Shown here in pieces: positions 41,280 through 52,900 of a DNA stretch of 64,000 bases. The stretch's first letter is position 1; the number at the start of each line of letters is the position of its first letter. This stretch comes from Bufo bufo (lineage: Eukaryota > Chordata > Amphibia > Anura > Bufonidae), in NCBI RefSeq assembly GCF_905171765.1, contig NC_053389.1:216944624-217008623 (forward strand). Direction: 5' to 3'. The position numbers and the translations under genes were made by a program. The notes beneath the pieces were generated by a model, which was given only the letters and a program-made list of their open reading frames with translations, was not told the DNA's origin and made no database searches.

Positions 41280-42783
41280 CAATGCTCAAAAAAATAAAGG
41301 GAACACAAAAATAACACATCCTAGATCTGAATTAATTAAATATTCTTCTGAAATACTTTGTTCTTTACATAGTTGAATGTGCTGACAACAAAATCACACA
41401 AAAATAAAAAAATGGAAATCTAATTTTTTAACCCATGGAGGTCTGGATTTGGAGTCACACTCAAAATTAAAGTGGAAAAACACACTACAGCTGATCCAAC
41501 TTTGATGTAATGTCCTTAAAACAAGTCAAAATGAGGCTCAGTAGTGTGTGTGGCCTCCACCTGCCTGTATGACCTCCCTACAACGCCTGTGCATGTTCCT
41601 GATGAGGTGCCGGACGGTCTCCTGAGGGATCTCCTCCCAGACCTGGACTAAAGCATCTGCCAACTCCTGGACAGTCTGTGGTGCAACGTGACGTTGGTGG
41701 ATAGAGCGAGACATGATGTCCCAGATGTGCTCAATTGGATTCAGGTCTGGGGAACGGGCGGGCCAGTCCATAGCATCAATGCCTTCGTCTTGCAGGAACT
41801 GCTGACACACTCCAGCCACATGAGGTCTAGCATTGTCTTGCATTAGGAGGAACCCAGGGCCAACCGCACCAGCATATGGTCTCACAAGGGGTCTGAGAAT
41901 CTCATCTCGGTACCTAATGGCAGTCAGGCTACCTCTTGCGAGCACATGGAGGGCTGTGCGGCCCTCCAAAGAAATGCCACCCCACACCATTACTGACCCA
42001 ATGCCAAACCGGTCATGCTGGAGGATGTTGCAGGCAGCAGAACGTTCTCCATGGCGTCTCCAGACTCTGTCACGTCTGTCACATGTGCTCAGTGTGAACC
42101 TGCTTTTATCTGTGAAGAGCACATGGCGCCAGTGGCGAATTTGCCAATCATGGTGTTCTGGACGTCGGGCCCTCATATCACCCTCATGGAGTCTGTTTCT
42201 GACTGTTTGAGCAGACACATGCACATTTGTGGCCTGCTGGAGGTCATTTTGCAGGGCTCTGGCAGTGCTCCTCCTGTTCCTCCTTGCACAAAGGCGGAGG
42301 TCGCGGTCCTGCTGCTGGGTTGTTGCCCTCCTACGGCCTCCTCCACATCTCCTGATGTACTGGCCTGTCTCCTGGTAGCGCCTTCATGCTCTGGACACTA
42401 CGCTGACAGACACAGCAAACCTTTTTGCCACAGCTCGCTTTGATGTGCCATCCTGGATAAGCTGCACTACCTGAGCCACTTGTGTGGGTTGTAGACTCCG
42501 TCTCATGCTACCACTAGAGTGAAAGCACCGGTAGCATTCAAAAGTGACCAAAACATCAGCCAGGAAGCATAGGAACTGAGAAGTGGTCTGTGGTCACCAC
42601 CTGCAGAACCACTCCTTTATTGGGGGTGTCTTGCTAATTGCCTATAATTTCCACCTGTTGTCTATCCCATTTGCACAACAGCATGTGAAATTGATTGTCA
42701 CTCAGTGATGATTTCACAGAAGTGTGATTGACTTGGAGTTATATTGTGTTGCTTAAGTGTTCCCTTTATTTTTTTGAGCAGTG
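41280..42783 (-). mobile_element. Tc1-type transposon, DD34E
   Basis: The ends CAATGCTCAAAAAAATAAAG and, reversed, CACTGCTCAAAAAAATAAAG, with TA at 41278-41279 and 42784-42785. Length 1504 bp. The minus-strand transposase is in one frame with one stop. It is inserted in an inverted hAT fragment. Confidence 0.92.
41538..42506 (-). pseudogene. DD34E Tc1 transposase with one premature stop
   Basis: 323 codons in a single frame from the ATG at 42506 ([20 protein letters not shown]). Codon 41 is TGA (42384-42386), at SRA*RRYQETG where a Trp would be expected, so probably a point mutation. The HTH region is otherwise good, ending with [13 protein letters not shown]. Between MRARRP and [10 protein letters not shown] some residues usually present in Tc1 proteins appear to be missing. 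Catalytic residues: Asp in [11 protein letters not shown], Asp in [13 protein letters not shown] and Glu in [12 protein letters not shown], with 34 residues between the last two. Only one or two lesions separate it from a complete gene, so it is fairly young. Confidence 0.9.
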
Positions 42784-44211
42784 TAACATAAAATACGTAA
42801 AAATAAAAAATAATAATCTTGATCTAGGAGGACCTGGTCCATATGGAGTAGGAGGTTGAGGAGGCGGTGGATGTGGCGGTGTAGGTGGAAGTGGCGGTGG
42901 AGGAAGAGGTGGTAGCCTACACTGCTTTTTGTTTTAAAATGTATTTATATTTTTTTAAATTAGGGTACACCCCAGAACATTGGGAAATATAACCCTCCAG
43001 TGGTGCTAAACACACGTTCAGACAATACACCGGCTGCAGGGCAGGCCAGCACCTCCAAGACGTAAAGGGCAAGCTCAGGCCATGTGCCCAATTTGGAGAC
43101 CCAGAAGTTGCAGGGGCTGACCCCTGTCAGTTAGTTCGTGTAGGCGTGTGCATACTTACTGCCCCACCATGTCGAACGTCCCTGTGATGTTCACAATCCA
43201 ATTTGATATCTGCTCTATCAACTTTCGATGTTCTTTTATGCGCCTACCATGGTGATCACGGATGGCGGGGAATCAGGGTTCCAGGCCAGAGAGGGAGCGT
43301 GAGAAAAAGAGACCAAATTTAAGGGAGATAAATGTATAAAAAAAAAATGGGATCGAGCAGAAATGTGGGAAAAGCTATTGAGGCACAAATGTGGGACAAA
43401 TTACAGAAGCCCAAATGTGGGCCAAAAGAGTCAAGCGGAATTGTGGGAAAAGCTATTGAGGCGCAAATGTTGTCCAAAAGAGTATAGCGGAAATGTGGGA
43501 CAAAGTATTGAAGCTTAAATGTGGTACAACTTGTTTAAGTTTAAGCATTGAATCAAAGGAGGTGGCGCGCATCAATTAAAGAAGCATTTCAGAAATGTTA
43601 TTCCCTGTCCCTAGGGATGAGCGAACCCGAACTGTATAGTTCGGGTTCGTACCGAATTTTGGGGTGTTCGTGACACAGACCCGAACCCGAACATTTTTGT
43701 AAAAGTCCGGCTTCGGGTTCGGTGTTCGGCGCTTTCTTGGCGCTTTTTGAAAGGCTGCAAAGCAGCCAATCAACAAGCGTCATACTACTTGCCCCAAGAG
43801 GCCATCACAGCCATGCCTACTATTGGCATGGCTGTAATTGGCCAGTGCAGCATGTGACCCAGCCTCTATTTAAGCTGGAGTCACGTAGCGCCGCACGTCA
43901 CTCTGCTCTGATCAGTGTAGGGATAGGATGCAGCTGCTGCTGTTAGGGCCAGATTAGGCAGTGATTTACTTACTGAAGTGATCGATGTACAGCAGTGTAT
44001 CATTCAACCTCTGCTATTTAATTGCTCACTGTTTTAAGGCTGCCCAGAGCGTTTTTCAGTCACTTTTTTCTGGGGTGATCGGCGGCCATTTTGTGTCTTG
44101 TGGTGCGCCAGCACAAGCTGCCACCAAGTACATTTAACCATCAATAGTGTGTTTTGTTTTTTTTGCTATATCCTACATCAGGGGCTTGGCTGTGCTTGCT
44201 ATTTTATTGAG

Positions 44212-45450
44212 GGGTGAAATACAATTGCCAAAATAGCAGTACCCTAAATCTGGTGTTTCAGCTGTGGCTAGCCAATTGTAATACTGTCTGCTGTCTGGCA
44301 AAGGATATATTTTTTTCTGGGTTGAAATACAATTCCCAAATTAGCAATTCCCTAAATCAGTGGTTTCTGCTGTATCAGGCCAAGTTTAAATCTATCCATA
44401 AAAGGGTATATTACATTGAAGGTGCTGATAGGGTCATTCTCAATAACGTCACACGCTACCGTGCATCTCCAAGTGTAATTCTGTCCGTAAAGGGATACCT
44501 GTCATCCATCCAGGGCCTAAATACTAGGCCTACAATTTATATTCAGCTAAATCTGTGGTTACTGCTGTGGCTGGCAAAGTTATTTAGTGTCCGTCAAAGC
44601 ACAGTTTTTGTTCTGGGTTGAAATACAATTCCCAAATTAGCAATTCCCTAAATCAGTGGTTTCTGCTCTATCAGGCCATGTTTAAATCTATCCATAAAAG
44701 GGTATATTACATTGAAGGTGCTGATAGGGTCATCCTCAATAACTTCACACGCTACCGTGCATTTCCAAGTCTAATTCTGTCCGTAAAAGGGATACCTGTC
44801 ATCCAGGGCCTAAATACTAGGCCTACAATTTATATTCAGCTAAATCTGTGGTTACTGCTGTGGCTGGTAAAGTTATTTAGTGTCATTCAAAGCACAGTTT
44901 TTGTTCTGGGTTGAAATACAATTCCCAACTTCGCAATTCCCTAAATCAGTGGTTTCAGCTGTATCAGGCCAAGTTTAAATCTATCCATAAAAGGGTATAT
45001 TAGATTGAAGGTGCGGATAGGGTCATTCTCAATAACTTCAAACGCTACCGTGCATTTCCAAGTCTAATTCTGTCCGTAAACGTATACCTGTCATCCAGCG
45101 CCTAAATAATAGGCCTACAATTTATATTCAGCTAAATCTGTGTTTACTGCTGTGGCTGGTAAAGTTATTTAGTGTCCGCCAAAGCACAGTTTTTGTTCTG
45201 GGTTGAAATACAATTCCCAACTTAGCAATTCCCTAAATCAGTGGTTTCTGCTGTATCAGGCCAAGTTTAAATCTATCCATAAAAGGGTATATTAGATTGA
45301 AGGTGCGGATAGGGTCATTCTCAATAACTTCAAATTCTATAGTGCATCTCCAAGTCTAATTCTGTCCGTAAACGTATACCTGTCATCCACCGCCTAAATA
45401 CTAGGCCTACAATTTATATTCAGCTAAATCTGTGGTTACTGCTGTGCCTG
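44212..45450. repeat. About 293-bp tandem repeat, four units, in the hAT 5' region
   Basis: GTTGAAATACAATTCCCAA recurs at 44321, 44617, 44910 and 45202, at intervals of 296, 293 and 292 bp. A shorter diverged unit precedes it at 44212. Each unit includes AAAGGGTATATTA, CTAATTCTGTCCGTAAA and CTACAATTTATATTCAGCTA. Short ORFs in it repeat with the unit and are not genes. Confidence 0.9.
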
Positions 45451-45575
45451 TATTAGTGTAATACGGTACCTAAGTAGATAGCCAGATAGTGTTAGGTGCC
45501 TGTAAAAAAAGGCCTGAATTTGAATTCAATACATTGGGCCAAATAATTTTTTTATTATTGTGGTGAACGGTAACA

Positions 45576-48400
45576 ATGAGGAAAACATCTAGTAAGGGAC
45601 GCAGACGCGGACATGGTCGTGGTGGTGTTAGTGAACCCTCTGGTGCTGGGAGAGGACGTGGCCGTTCTGCCACAGCCACACGTCCTAGTGTACCAACTAC
45701 CTCAGGTCCCAGTAGACGCCAGAATTTACAGCGATATTTGGTGGGGCCCAATGCCATTCTAAGGATGGTAAGGCCTGAGCAGGTACAGGCATTAGTCAAT
45801 TGGGTGGCCGACAGTGGATCCAGCACGTTCACATTATCTCCCACCCAGTCTTCTGCAGAAAGCGCACAGATGGCGCCTGAAAACCAAGCCCATCAGTCTG
45901 TCACATCACCCTCATGCATATCAGGGAAACTGTCTGAGCCTCAACTTATGCAGCAGTCTCATTTGCTGTTTGAAGACTCTGCTGGCAGGGTTTCCCAAGG
46001 GCATCCACCTAGCCCTTCCCCAGCGGTGGAAGACATAGAATGCACTGACGCACAACCACTTATGTTTCCTGATGATGAGGACATAGGAATACCATCTCAG
46101 CACGTCTCTGATGATGAAACAGACTGAACAGGAGGTAAGGGAGGAAGACTGGGTTGAAGACGATGCAGGGGACGATGAGGTCCTAGACCATACACATGGA
46201 ATGAAGGTCGTGCCACTGACTTTCAGAGTTCGGAGGAAGAGGCAGTGGTGAGACCGAGCCAACAGCGTAGCAAAAGAGGGAGCAGTGGGCAAAAGCAGAA
46301 CACCCGCCGCCAAGAGAGTCCGCCTGCTACTGGCCACCGCCATCTGGGACCGCTCACCCCAAAGGCAGCTTCAAGGAGTTCCCTGGCGTGGCAGTTCTTC
46401 AAACAATGTGCTGACGACAAGACCCGAGTGGTTTGCACGCTGTGCCATCAGAGCCTGAAGCGAGGCATTAACTTTCTGAACCTTAGCACAACCTGCATGC
46501 CCAGGCACCTGCATGCAAAGCATGAACTGGAGTGGAGTAAACACCTTAAAAACAAGGAACTCACTCAGGCTCCCCCTACTACCTCTTCTGCTGCTGGCTC
46601 GGCCTCTTCCTCCGCCTCTAGAGGAACGTTGGCACCTGCCGCCCAGCAAACAGAGGATGTACCACCAACACCACCACCTCCGTCACCAAGCATCTCAACC
46701 ATGTCACACGGCAGCGTTCAGCTCTCCATCTCACAAACATTTGAGAGAAAGCGTAAATTCCCACCTAGCCACCCTTGATCACTGGCCCTGAATGCCAGCA
46801 TTTCTAAACTACTGGCCTATGAAATGCTGTCATTCAGGCTGGTGGACACAGACAGCTTCAAACAGCTCATGTCGCTTGCTGTCCCACAGTATGTTGTTCC
46901 CAGCCGCCACTACTTCTCCAAGAGAGCCGTGCCTTCCCTGCACAACCAAGTATCCGATAAAATCAAGTGTGCACTGCGCAACGCCATCTGTGGCAAGGTC
47001 CACCTAACCACAGATACGTGGACCAGTAAGCACAGCCAGGGACGCTATATCCCCCTAACTGCACACTGGGTAAATGTAGTGGCGGCTTAGCCCCAGGCGG
47101 AGAGCTGTTTGGCGCACAGCCTTCCGCCGCCAAGGATCACAGGGCAACATTCCTTGCCTCCTGTAGCCTCCTCCTCCTACTCGGCTTCCTCCTCCTCTTC
47201 TTCCACCTGCTCATCCAGTCAGCCACACACCTTCACCACCAACTTCAGCACAGCCCGGGGTAAACGTCAGCAGGCCATTCTGAAACTCATATGTTTGGGG
47301 GACAGGCCCCACACCGCGCAGGAGTTGTGGCGGGGTATTGAACAACAGACCGACGAGTGGTTGCTGCCGGTGAGCCTCAAGCCGGCCTGGTGGTGTGCGA
47401 TAATGGGCGAAATCTCGTCACAGCTCTGGGACTAGCCGGTTAGACGCACATCCCTTGCCTGGCGCATGTGCTGAATTTGGTGGTGCAGAGGTTCATTCAC
47501 AACTACCCCAACATGTCAGAGCTGCTGCATAAAGTGCGGTCCGTCTGTGCGCGCTTCCAGCGTTCACATCCTGCCGCTGCTCGCCTGTCTGCGCTACAGC
47601 GTAACTTCGGCCTTCCCGCTCACCGCCTCATATGCGACGTGCCCACCAGGTGGAACTCCACCTTGCCCATGCTGGACAGACTGTGCGAGCAGCAGCAGGC
47701 CATAGTGGAGTTTCAGCTGCAGCACGCACGGGTCAGTTCCACTGCGGAACAGCACCACTTCACCACCAATGACTGGGCCTCCATGCGAGACCTGTGTGCC
47801 CTGTTGCGCTGTTTCGAGTACTTCACCATCATGGCCAGTGGCGATGACGCCGTTATCAGCGTTACAATACCACTTCTATGTCTCCTTGAGAAAACACTTA
47901 GGGCGATGATGGAAGAGGAGGTGGCCAAGGAGGAGGAGGAGGAGAAAGAGGGGTCATTTTTAGCACTTTCAGGCCAGTCTCTTCGAAGTGACTCAGAGGG
48001 AGGTTTTTTGCAACAGCAGAGGCCAGGTACAAATGTGGCCAGACAGGGCCCACTACTGGAGGATGAGGAGGAGGAGGAGGTGGAGGACGATGAGGATGAT
48101 GCATGTTCACAGCGGGGTGGCACCCAACGCAGCTCGGGCCCATCACTGGTGCGTGGCTGGGGGGAAACGCAGGACCATGACGATACACCTCCCACAGAGG
48201 CCAGCTTGTCCTTACCTCTGGGCAGCCTGGCACACATGAGCGACTACATGCTGCAGAGTTGCCCACATTTTAACGTGTGCGGACTACTGGGTTGCCATCC
48301 TGCTGGATCCCCGGTACAATGACAATATGACCACCTTACTTCCTGCACTGGAGCGTGATAGGAAGATGCGTGAGTACAAGCGCACGTTGGTAGACGTCTG
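45576..48400 (+). pseudogene. hAT transposase, copy 2, with RG-rich N-terminus, C-terminus deleted
   Basis: The start at 45576 gives MRKTSSKGRRRGHGRGGVSE, an Arg/Gly-rich leader, then SRRQNLQRYLVGPNAILRMV, RPEQVQALVNWVADS and an acidic stretch. The first 184 codons end at 46127 because about 35 bp present in copy 1 (17963-18008) are missing here, shifting the frame. The BED finger (about 46385-46530), TTDTWTS (about 47013) and RWNSTLPMLDRL (about 47650) follow in changing frames. The stretch 47468-48322 is open and carries the acidic insert. After about 48398 the sequence jumps to the 3' repeat, removing the dimerisation domain. Together with copy 1 it shows the family's full order: RG-rich leader, acidic region, BED finger, RNase H-like core, acidic insert, hAT dimerisation domain. 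Confidence 0.87.
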
Positions 48401-48403
48401 GGT

Positions 48404-48633
48404 GTCTGGGTGCCGGGGCCTAAACATATCTGACAGTGGCCTGTTCCAGTGTTGGGTGACATAAAGCATGATTCTCTGCTATGACATGAAGCCTGATTCT
48501 CTGCTATGGGACCTCTCTCCTCTGTCTGGGTGCCGGGGCCTAAACATATCTGACAGTGGCCTGTTCCAGTGTTGGGTGACATGAAGCATGATTCTCTGCT
48601 ATGACATGAAGCCTGATTCTCTGCTATGGGACC
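48404..48633. repeat. hAT 3' tandem repeat, two units (copy 2)
   Basis: Two units of about 117 bp starting TGGGTGCCGGGGCCTAAACA and including TTCCAGTGTTGGGTGACAT, related to the 141-bp units at 24835-25469. Confidence 0.85.
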
Positions 48634-48784
48634 TCTCTCCAATTGATATTGGTTAATTCTTTTATTTTATTTTTATTTTTATTCATTTCCCTATCCACAT
48701 TTGTTTGCAGGGGATTTACCTACATTTTGCTGCCTTTTGCAGCCCTCTAGCCCTTTCCTGGGCTGTTTAACAGCCTTTTTAGTG

Positions 48785-49955
48785 CAGAAAAATTACAGAA
48801 ATTAACTAGAAAGTGTCGTTTCTGAAGAAACCACAGGATGTTGGCTTGAAATCTGATTGGCTGTTGGTGGCTCCACCCACTTTTTTGAATTTGAATCCCA
48901 GTCCTCCAGTGACCAACTGTGCCGAGTTTGAAGACTGTGCCAATCAAAGTCTAAGATCAGCGGCAGTTTTAAATTTCCGATTTAAAACAACTGACTAAAA
49001 TTTGATTGGCCGTTGTAGACTCCGCCCACTTTTTATAAATTTTTACCTTTGTCACACACTGACCCACCCTGCCGAGTTTGGGTGCTGTGGCTTAAATACT
49101 GTGAGAATGACAGCTTTTTAAAGGTTTCCCATCGAAGTCAAAAGGGAAAATCTGATTGGTTGTTGTAGACTCCGCCCACTTTTTCATGTCCCCAAAATGT
49201 GACATAAATTTTCAGGTTGACCCCATGACTAAGTGACCCAAGTTTGGTGAGTTTCACTCCGAAGCTGTATGAGTGACAAACGTTTGCATTTTTCCAATAG
49301 AACTCTATGGGAAAAAAAGAGGTTTTCGGGGGCCCGGAGGGTGGGATCGGTAAACAAAGCACAAGCAAGATACTCGGGTATGTGCCGGCCAAGAGTGCAA
49401 AGTTCGGTATTTATACTCCTAAATCTGTGGGAGGAGTAGCAATTTGAACGTTTCATTATAGTCAATGGGGAGAATTTGATCTGTGTGGCCCCGCCCACAT
49501 TTTAGGGTCTCCGAAATGTTCTAACAAATTGCGCGTTGACCCCATGACTAAGTAACCCAAGTTTGGTGATTTTAGTTTCAAATCTGTGCAACGGGGAGCG
49601 ATTTGAAAATTTTCCCTGTCAAAGTCAATGGGAAAAACAAGGATTTTGGGGGCCCATTCCAGGGGCCCGGAAGGTGGGATCGGTTAACAAACCACAAGCA
49701 AGGTACTAGGGTGGGTGCCAACCAAGTCTGCAAAGTTTGGAATTTGTACTCCTAAAAATGTGGGAGGAGTAGCAATTTGAACGGCTCATTACAGTCAATG
49801 GGGAGATTTTGATTGGTTCTGTGTGGCCCCGCCCACTTTTCGGGGTCCCCGAAATGTGCTAAAAATTTTCGCGTTGATCACATGACTAAGTGACCCAAGT
49901 TTGGTGACTTTAGCGTCAAGTTTTTGAATTTTAATAATTTAATAAATTTAATAAT
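48785..49955. repeat. Degenerate long-period repeat, noncoding
   Basis: A set of phrases recurs with drift: GACTCCGCCCACTTTTT-like at about 48872, 49017, 49168, 49486 and 49826; CCCAAGTTTGGTGA at about 49238, 49558 and 49894; GGGCCCGGA(A/G)GGTGGGATCGGT at about 49331 and 49664; TGTGGGAGGAGTAGCAATTTGAACG at about 49428 and 49760 (20-base cores identical). The main period is about 320-340 bp. No credible ORF. It abuts the satellite through an AT-rich stretch (AATTTAATAAATTTAATAAT). Confidence 0.75.
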
Positions 49956-49956
49956 T

Positions 49957-52900
49957 GGGTGAACCTAAGAGTCAGGGTGGGTGCACCAAAGAGTCGGAAT
50001 GGGTGCACCTAATCGTTAGGGTGGGTGCACCTAATGACTAGGGTGAGTGCACCTATGGGTCGGAGTGGGTGCACCTAAGGGTCAGGGTGGGTGCACCTAA
50101 GGGTCGGGGTGGGTGCACCTAAGGGTCAGGGTGGGTGCACCTAAGGGTCAGGGTGGGTGCACATAATCATTGGGGTGGGTGAACCTAATGACTAGGGTTA
50201 GTGCACCTAAGGGTCGGAGTGGGTGTACCTAAGGGTCGGAGTGGGTGCACCTAAGGGTCGGAGTAGGTTCACCTAAGGGTCGGAGTAGGTTCACCTAAGG
50301 GTCGGGGTGGGTGCACCTAATGACTAGGGTGAGTGCACCTAAGGGTCGGAGTGGGTGCACCTAAGAGTCGGGTGGGTGCACCTAATCGTTGGGGTGTGTG
50401 CATCTAATGACTAGGGTGAGTGCACCAAAGGGTCGGAGTGGGTGCACCTAAGAGTCGGGGTGGGTGCACCTAAGAGTCGGGGTGGGTGCACCTAATCATT
50501 GGGGTGGGTGCACTTATTGACTATGGTGAGTGCACCTAAGGGTCGGAGTGGGTGCACCTAAGGGTCGGAGTGGGTGCACCCAAGAGTCGGGGTGGGTGCA
50601 CCTAAGGGTCGGAATGGGTGCACCTAAGGGTCAAGGTGGGTGCACCTAAAAGTCAGGGTGGGTGCACCTAATCATTGGGGTGGGTGCACCTAATCATTGG
50701 GGTGGGTGCACCTAAGGGTCGGAGAGGGTGCACCTAAGGGTCGAAGTAGGTGCACCTAAGTTTTGGGTGGGTGCACCTAAGGGTCGGGGTGGGTGCACCT
50801 AAGGGTCAGGGTGGGTGCACCTAAGGGTCAGGGTGGGTGCACCTAAGAGTCAGAGTGAGTGCACCTAAGGGTCGGAGTGGGAGCACCTTAGGGTCAGAGT
50901 GGGTGCACCTAAGGGTCGGGGTGGGTGCACCTAATCGTTGGGGTGGTTGCACCTAAGGGTCGGAGTGGGTGCACCTAAGGGTCAGGGTGGTTGCACCTAA
51001 AAGTCGGGGTGGGTGCACCTAAGGGTCGGAGTGGGTGCACCTAATCGTTGGGGTGGTTGCACCTAAGGGTCGGAGTGGGTGCACATAAGGGTCGGGGTGG
51101 TTGCACCTAAAAGTCGGGGTAGGTGCACCTAATCGTTGGGGTGGTTGCACCTAAGGGTCGGAATGGGTGCACCTAAGGGTCATGGCAGTTGCACCTAAGG
51201 GTCGGAGTGGGTGCACCTAAGGGTCGGGGTGGTTACACCTAAGGGTCGGGGTGGGTGCACCTAAGGGTCAGCGTGGGTGCACCTAATCGTTGGGGTGGTT
51301 GCACCTAAGGGTCGGGGTGGTTGCACCTAAGGGTCGGGTGGTTGCATCTAAAAGTCGGGGTGGGTGCACCTAATCGTTGGGGTGGTTGCCCCTAAGGGTC
51401 GGAGTGGGTGCACCTAAGAGTCGGGGTGGTTGCACCTAAAAGTCGGGGTGGTTGCACCTAAAGGTCGGGGTGGGTGCACCTAATCGTTGGGGTGGTTGCA
51501 CCTAAGGGTCGGAGTGGGTGCACCTAAGGGTCGGGGTGGTTGCACCAAAAAGTCGGGGTGGTTGAACCTATGGGTCGGGGAGGGTGCACCTAATCGTTGG
51601 GGTGGTTGCACCTAAGGGTCAGAGTGGTTGCACCTAAGGGTCGGAGTGGGTGCACCTAAGGGTCGGGGTGGTTGCACCTAAAAGTCGGGGTGTTTGCACC
51701 TAAGGGTCAGGGTAGGTGCACCTAATCGTTGAGGTGGTTGCACCTAAGGGTCGGAGTGGGTGCACCTAAGGGTCAGGGTGGTTGCACCTAAAAGTTGGGG
51801 TGGTTGCACCTAAGGGTCAGGGTGGGTGCACCTAATCATTGGGGCGGTTGCACCTAAGGGTCGGAGTGGGTGCACCTAAGGGTCGGGGTGGTTGCACCTA
51901 AAAGTCGGGGTGGTTGCACCTAAGGGTCGGGGTGGGTGCACCTAATCGTTGGGGTGGTTGCACCTAAGGGTCGGAGTGGGTGCACCTAAGGGTCGTGGTG
52001 GTTGCACCTAAAAGTCGTGGTGGGTGCACCTAATCGATGGGGTGGTTGCACCTAAGGGTCGGAGTGGGTGCACCTAAGGGTCGGGGTGGTTGCACCTAAA
52101 AGTCGGGGTGGTTGCACCTAAAAGTCGGGGTGGGTGAAACTAATTTTTGGGGTGGTTGCACCTAAGGGTCGGAGTGGGTGCACCTAAGGGTCAGGGTGGT
52201 TGCACCTAAAAGTCGGGGTGGTTGCACCTAAAGGTCGGGGTGGGTGCACCTAATCGTTGGGGTGGTTGCACCTAAGGGTCGGAGTGGGTGCACCTAAGGG
52301 TCGGGGTGGTTGCACCTAAAAGTCGGGGTGGTTGCACCTAAAAGTCGGGTTAGGTGCACCTAATCGTTGGGGTGGTTGCACCTAAGGGTCGGAGTGGGGG
52401 CACCTAAGGGTCGGGGTGGTTGCACCTAAAAGTCGGGGTGTTTGCACCTAAGGGTCGAGGTGGGTGCACCTAATCGTTGAGGTGGTTGCACCTAAAGGTC
52501 GGAGTGGGTGCACCTAAGGGTCGGGGTGGTTGCACCTAAATCTCGGGGGGGTTGCACCTAAGGGTCGGGGTGGGTGCACCTAATCGTTGGGGTGGTTGCA
52601 CCTAAGGGTCGGAGTGGGTGCACCTAAGGGTCGGGGTGGTTGCACCTAAAAGTCAGGGTGGTTGCACCTAATGGTCGGGGTGGATGCACCTAATCGTTGG
52701 GGTTGTTGCACCTAAGGGTCGGAGTGGGTGCACCTAAGGGTCGGGGTGGTTGCACCTAAAAGTCGGGGTGGGTGCACCTAATCGTTGGGGTGGTTGCACC
52801 TAAGGGTCGGAGTGGGTGCACCTAAGGGTCGGGGTGGTTACACCTAAAAGTCGGAGTGGTTGCACCTAATCGTTGGGGTGGTTGCACCTAAGGGTCGGAG

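Larger units (their letters stand above)
41013..43611 (-). mobile_element. Inverted fragment of the large hAT family, split by a DD34E Tc1
   Basis: From 41013 (TAGAGTTGAGCGGACACC) to 41279 the sequence is the right end of the large hAT in reverse: GGACACCTGGATGTTTGGGT, the GTTCGGG block, then GCAAACAAATGTGGATAGGG. The DD34E Tc1 sits at a TA in the following AT-rich run, and the run resumes at 42784. Further right, similarity to copies 1 and 2 is lost: a GGT/GGC-rich stretch at about 42850-42915 and a tandem motif AAATGTGGGA at 43358-43510 are seen. The limit at 43611 is set only by the start of copy 2. No ORF. Confidence 0.65.
43612..48784 (+). mobile_element. Large hAT transposon, copy 2, right end missing
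   Basis: The left end TAGGGATGAGCGAACCCGAA is the same as copy 1 and shows the undisturbed GTATAGTTCGGGTTCG, the empty site for the Tc1 in copy 1. It keeps the 5' noncoding part (43640-45575), missing in copy 1, and the N-terminal coding part. It has no insertions at the two hAT-derivative sites, giving clean empty-site evidence. The 3' coding end and the right terminal repeat are lost: similarity to copy 1 stops at TTTTTAGTGC (48784). No target duplication can be tested. Confidence 0.9.

Noticed and set aside
44214..44914. Two similar ORFs of 135 and 98 codons
   Set aside because: They arise from the 293-bp tandem repeat in the hAT 5' region; the shared peptide reflects the repeat and no domain is recognisable.
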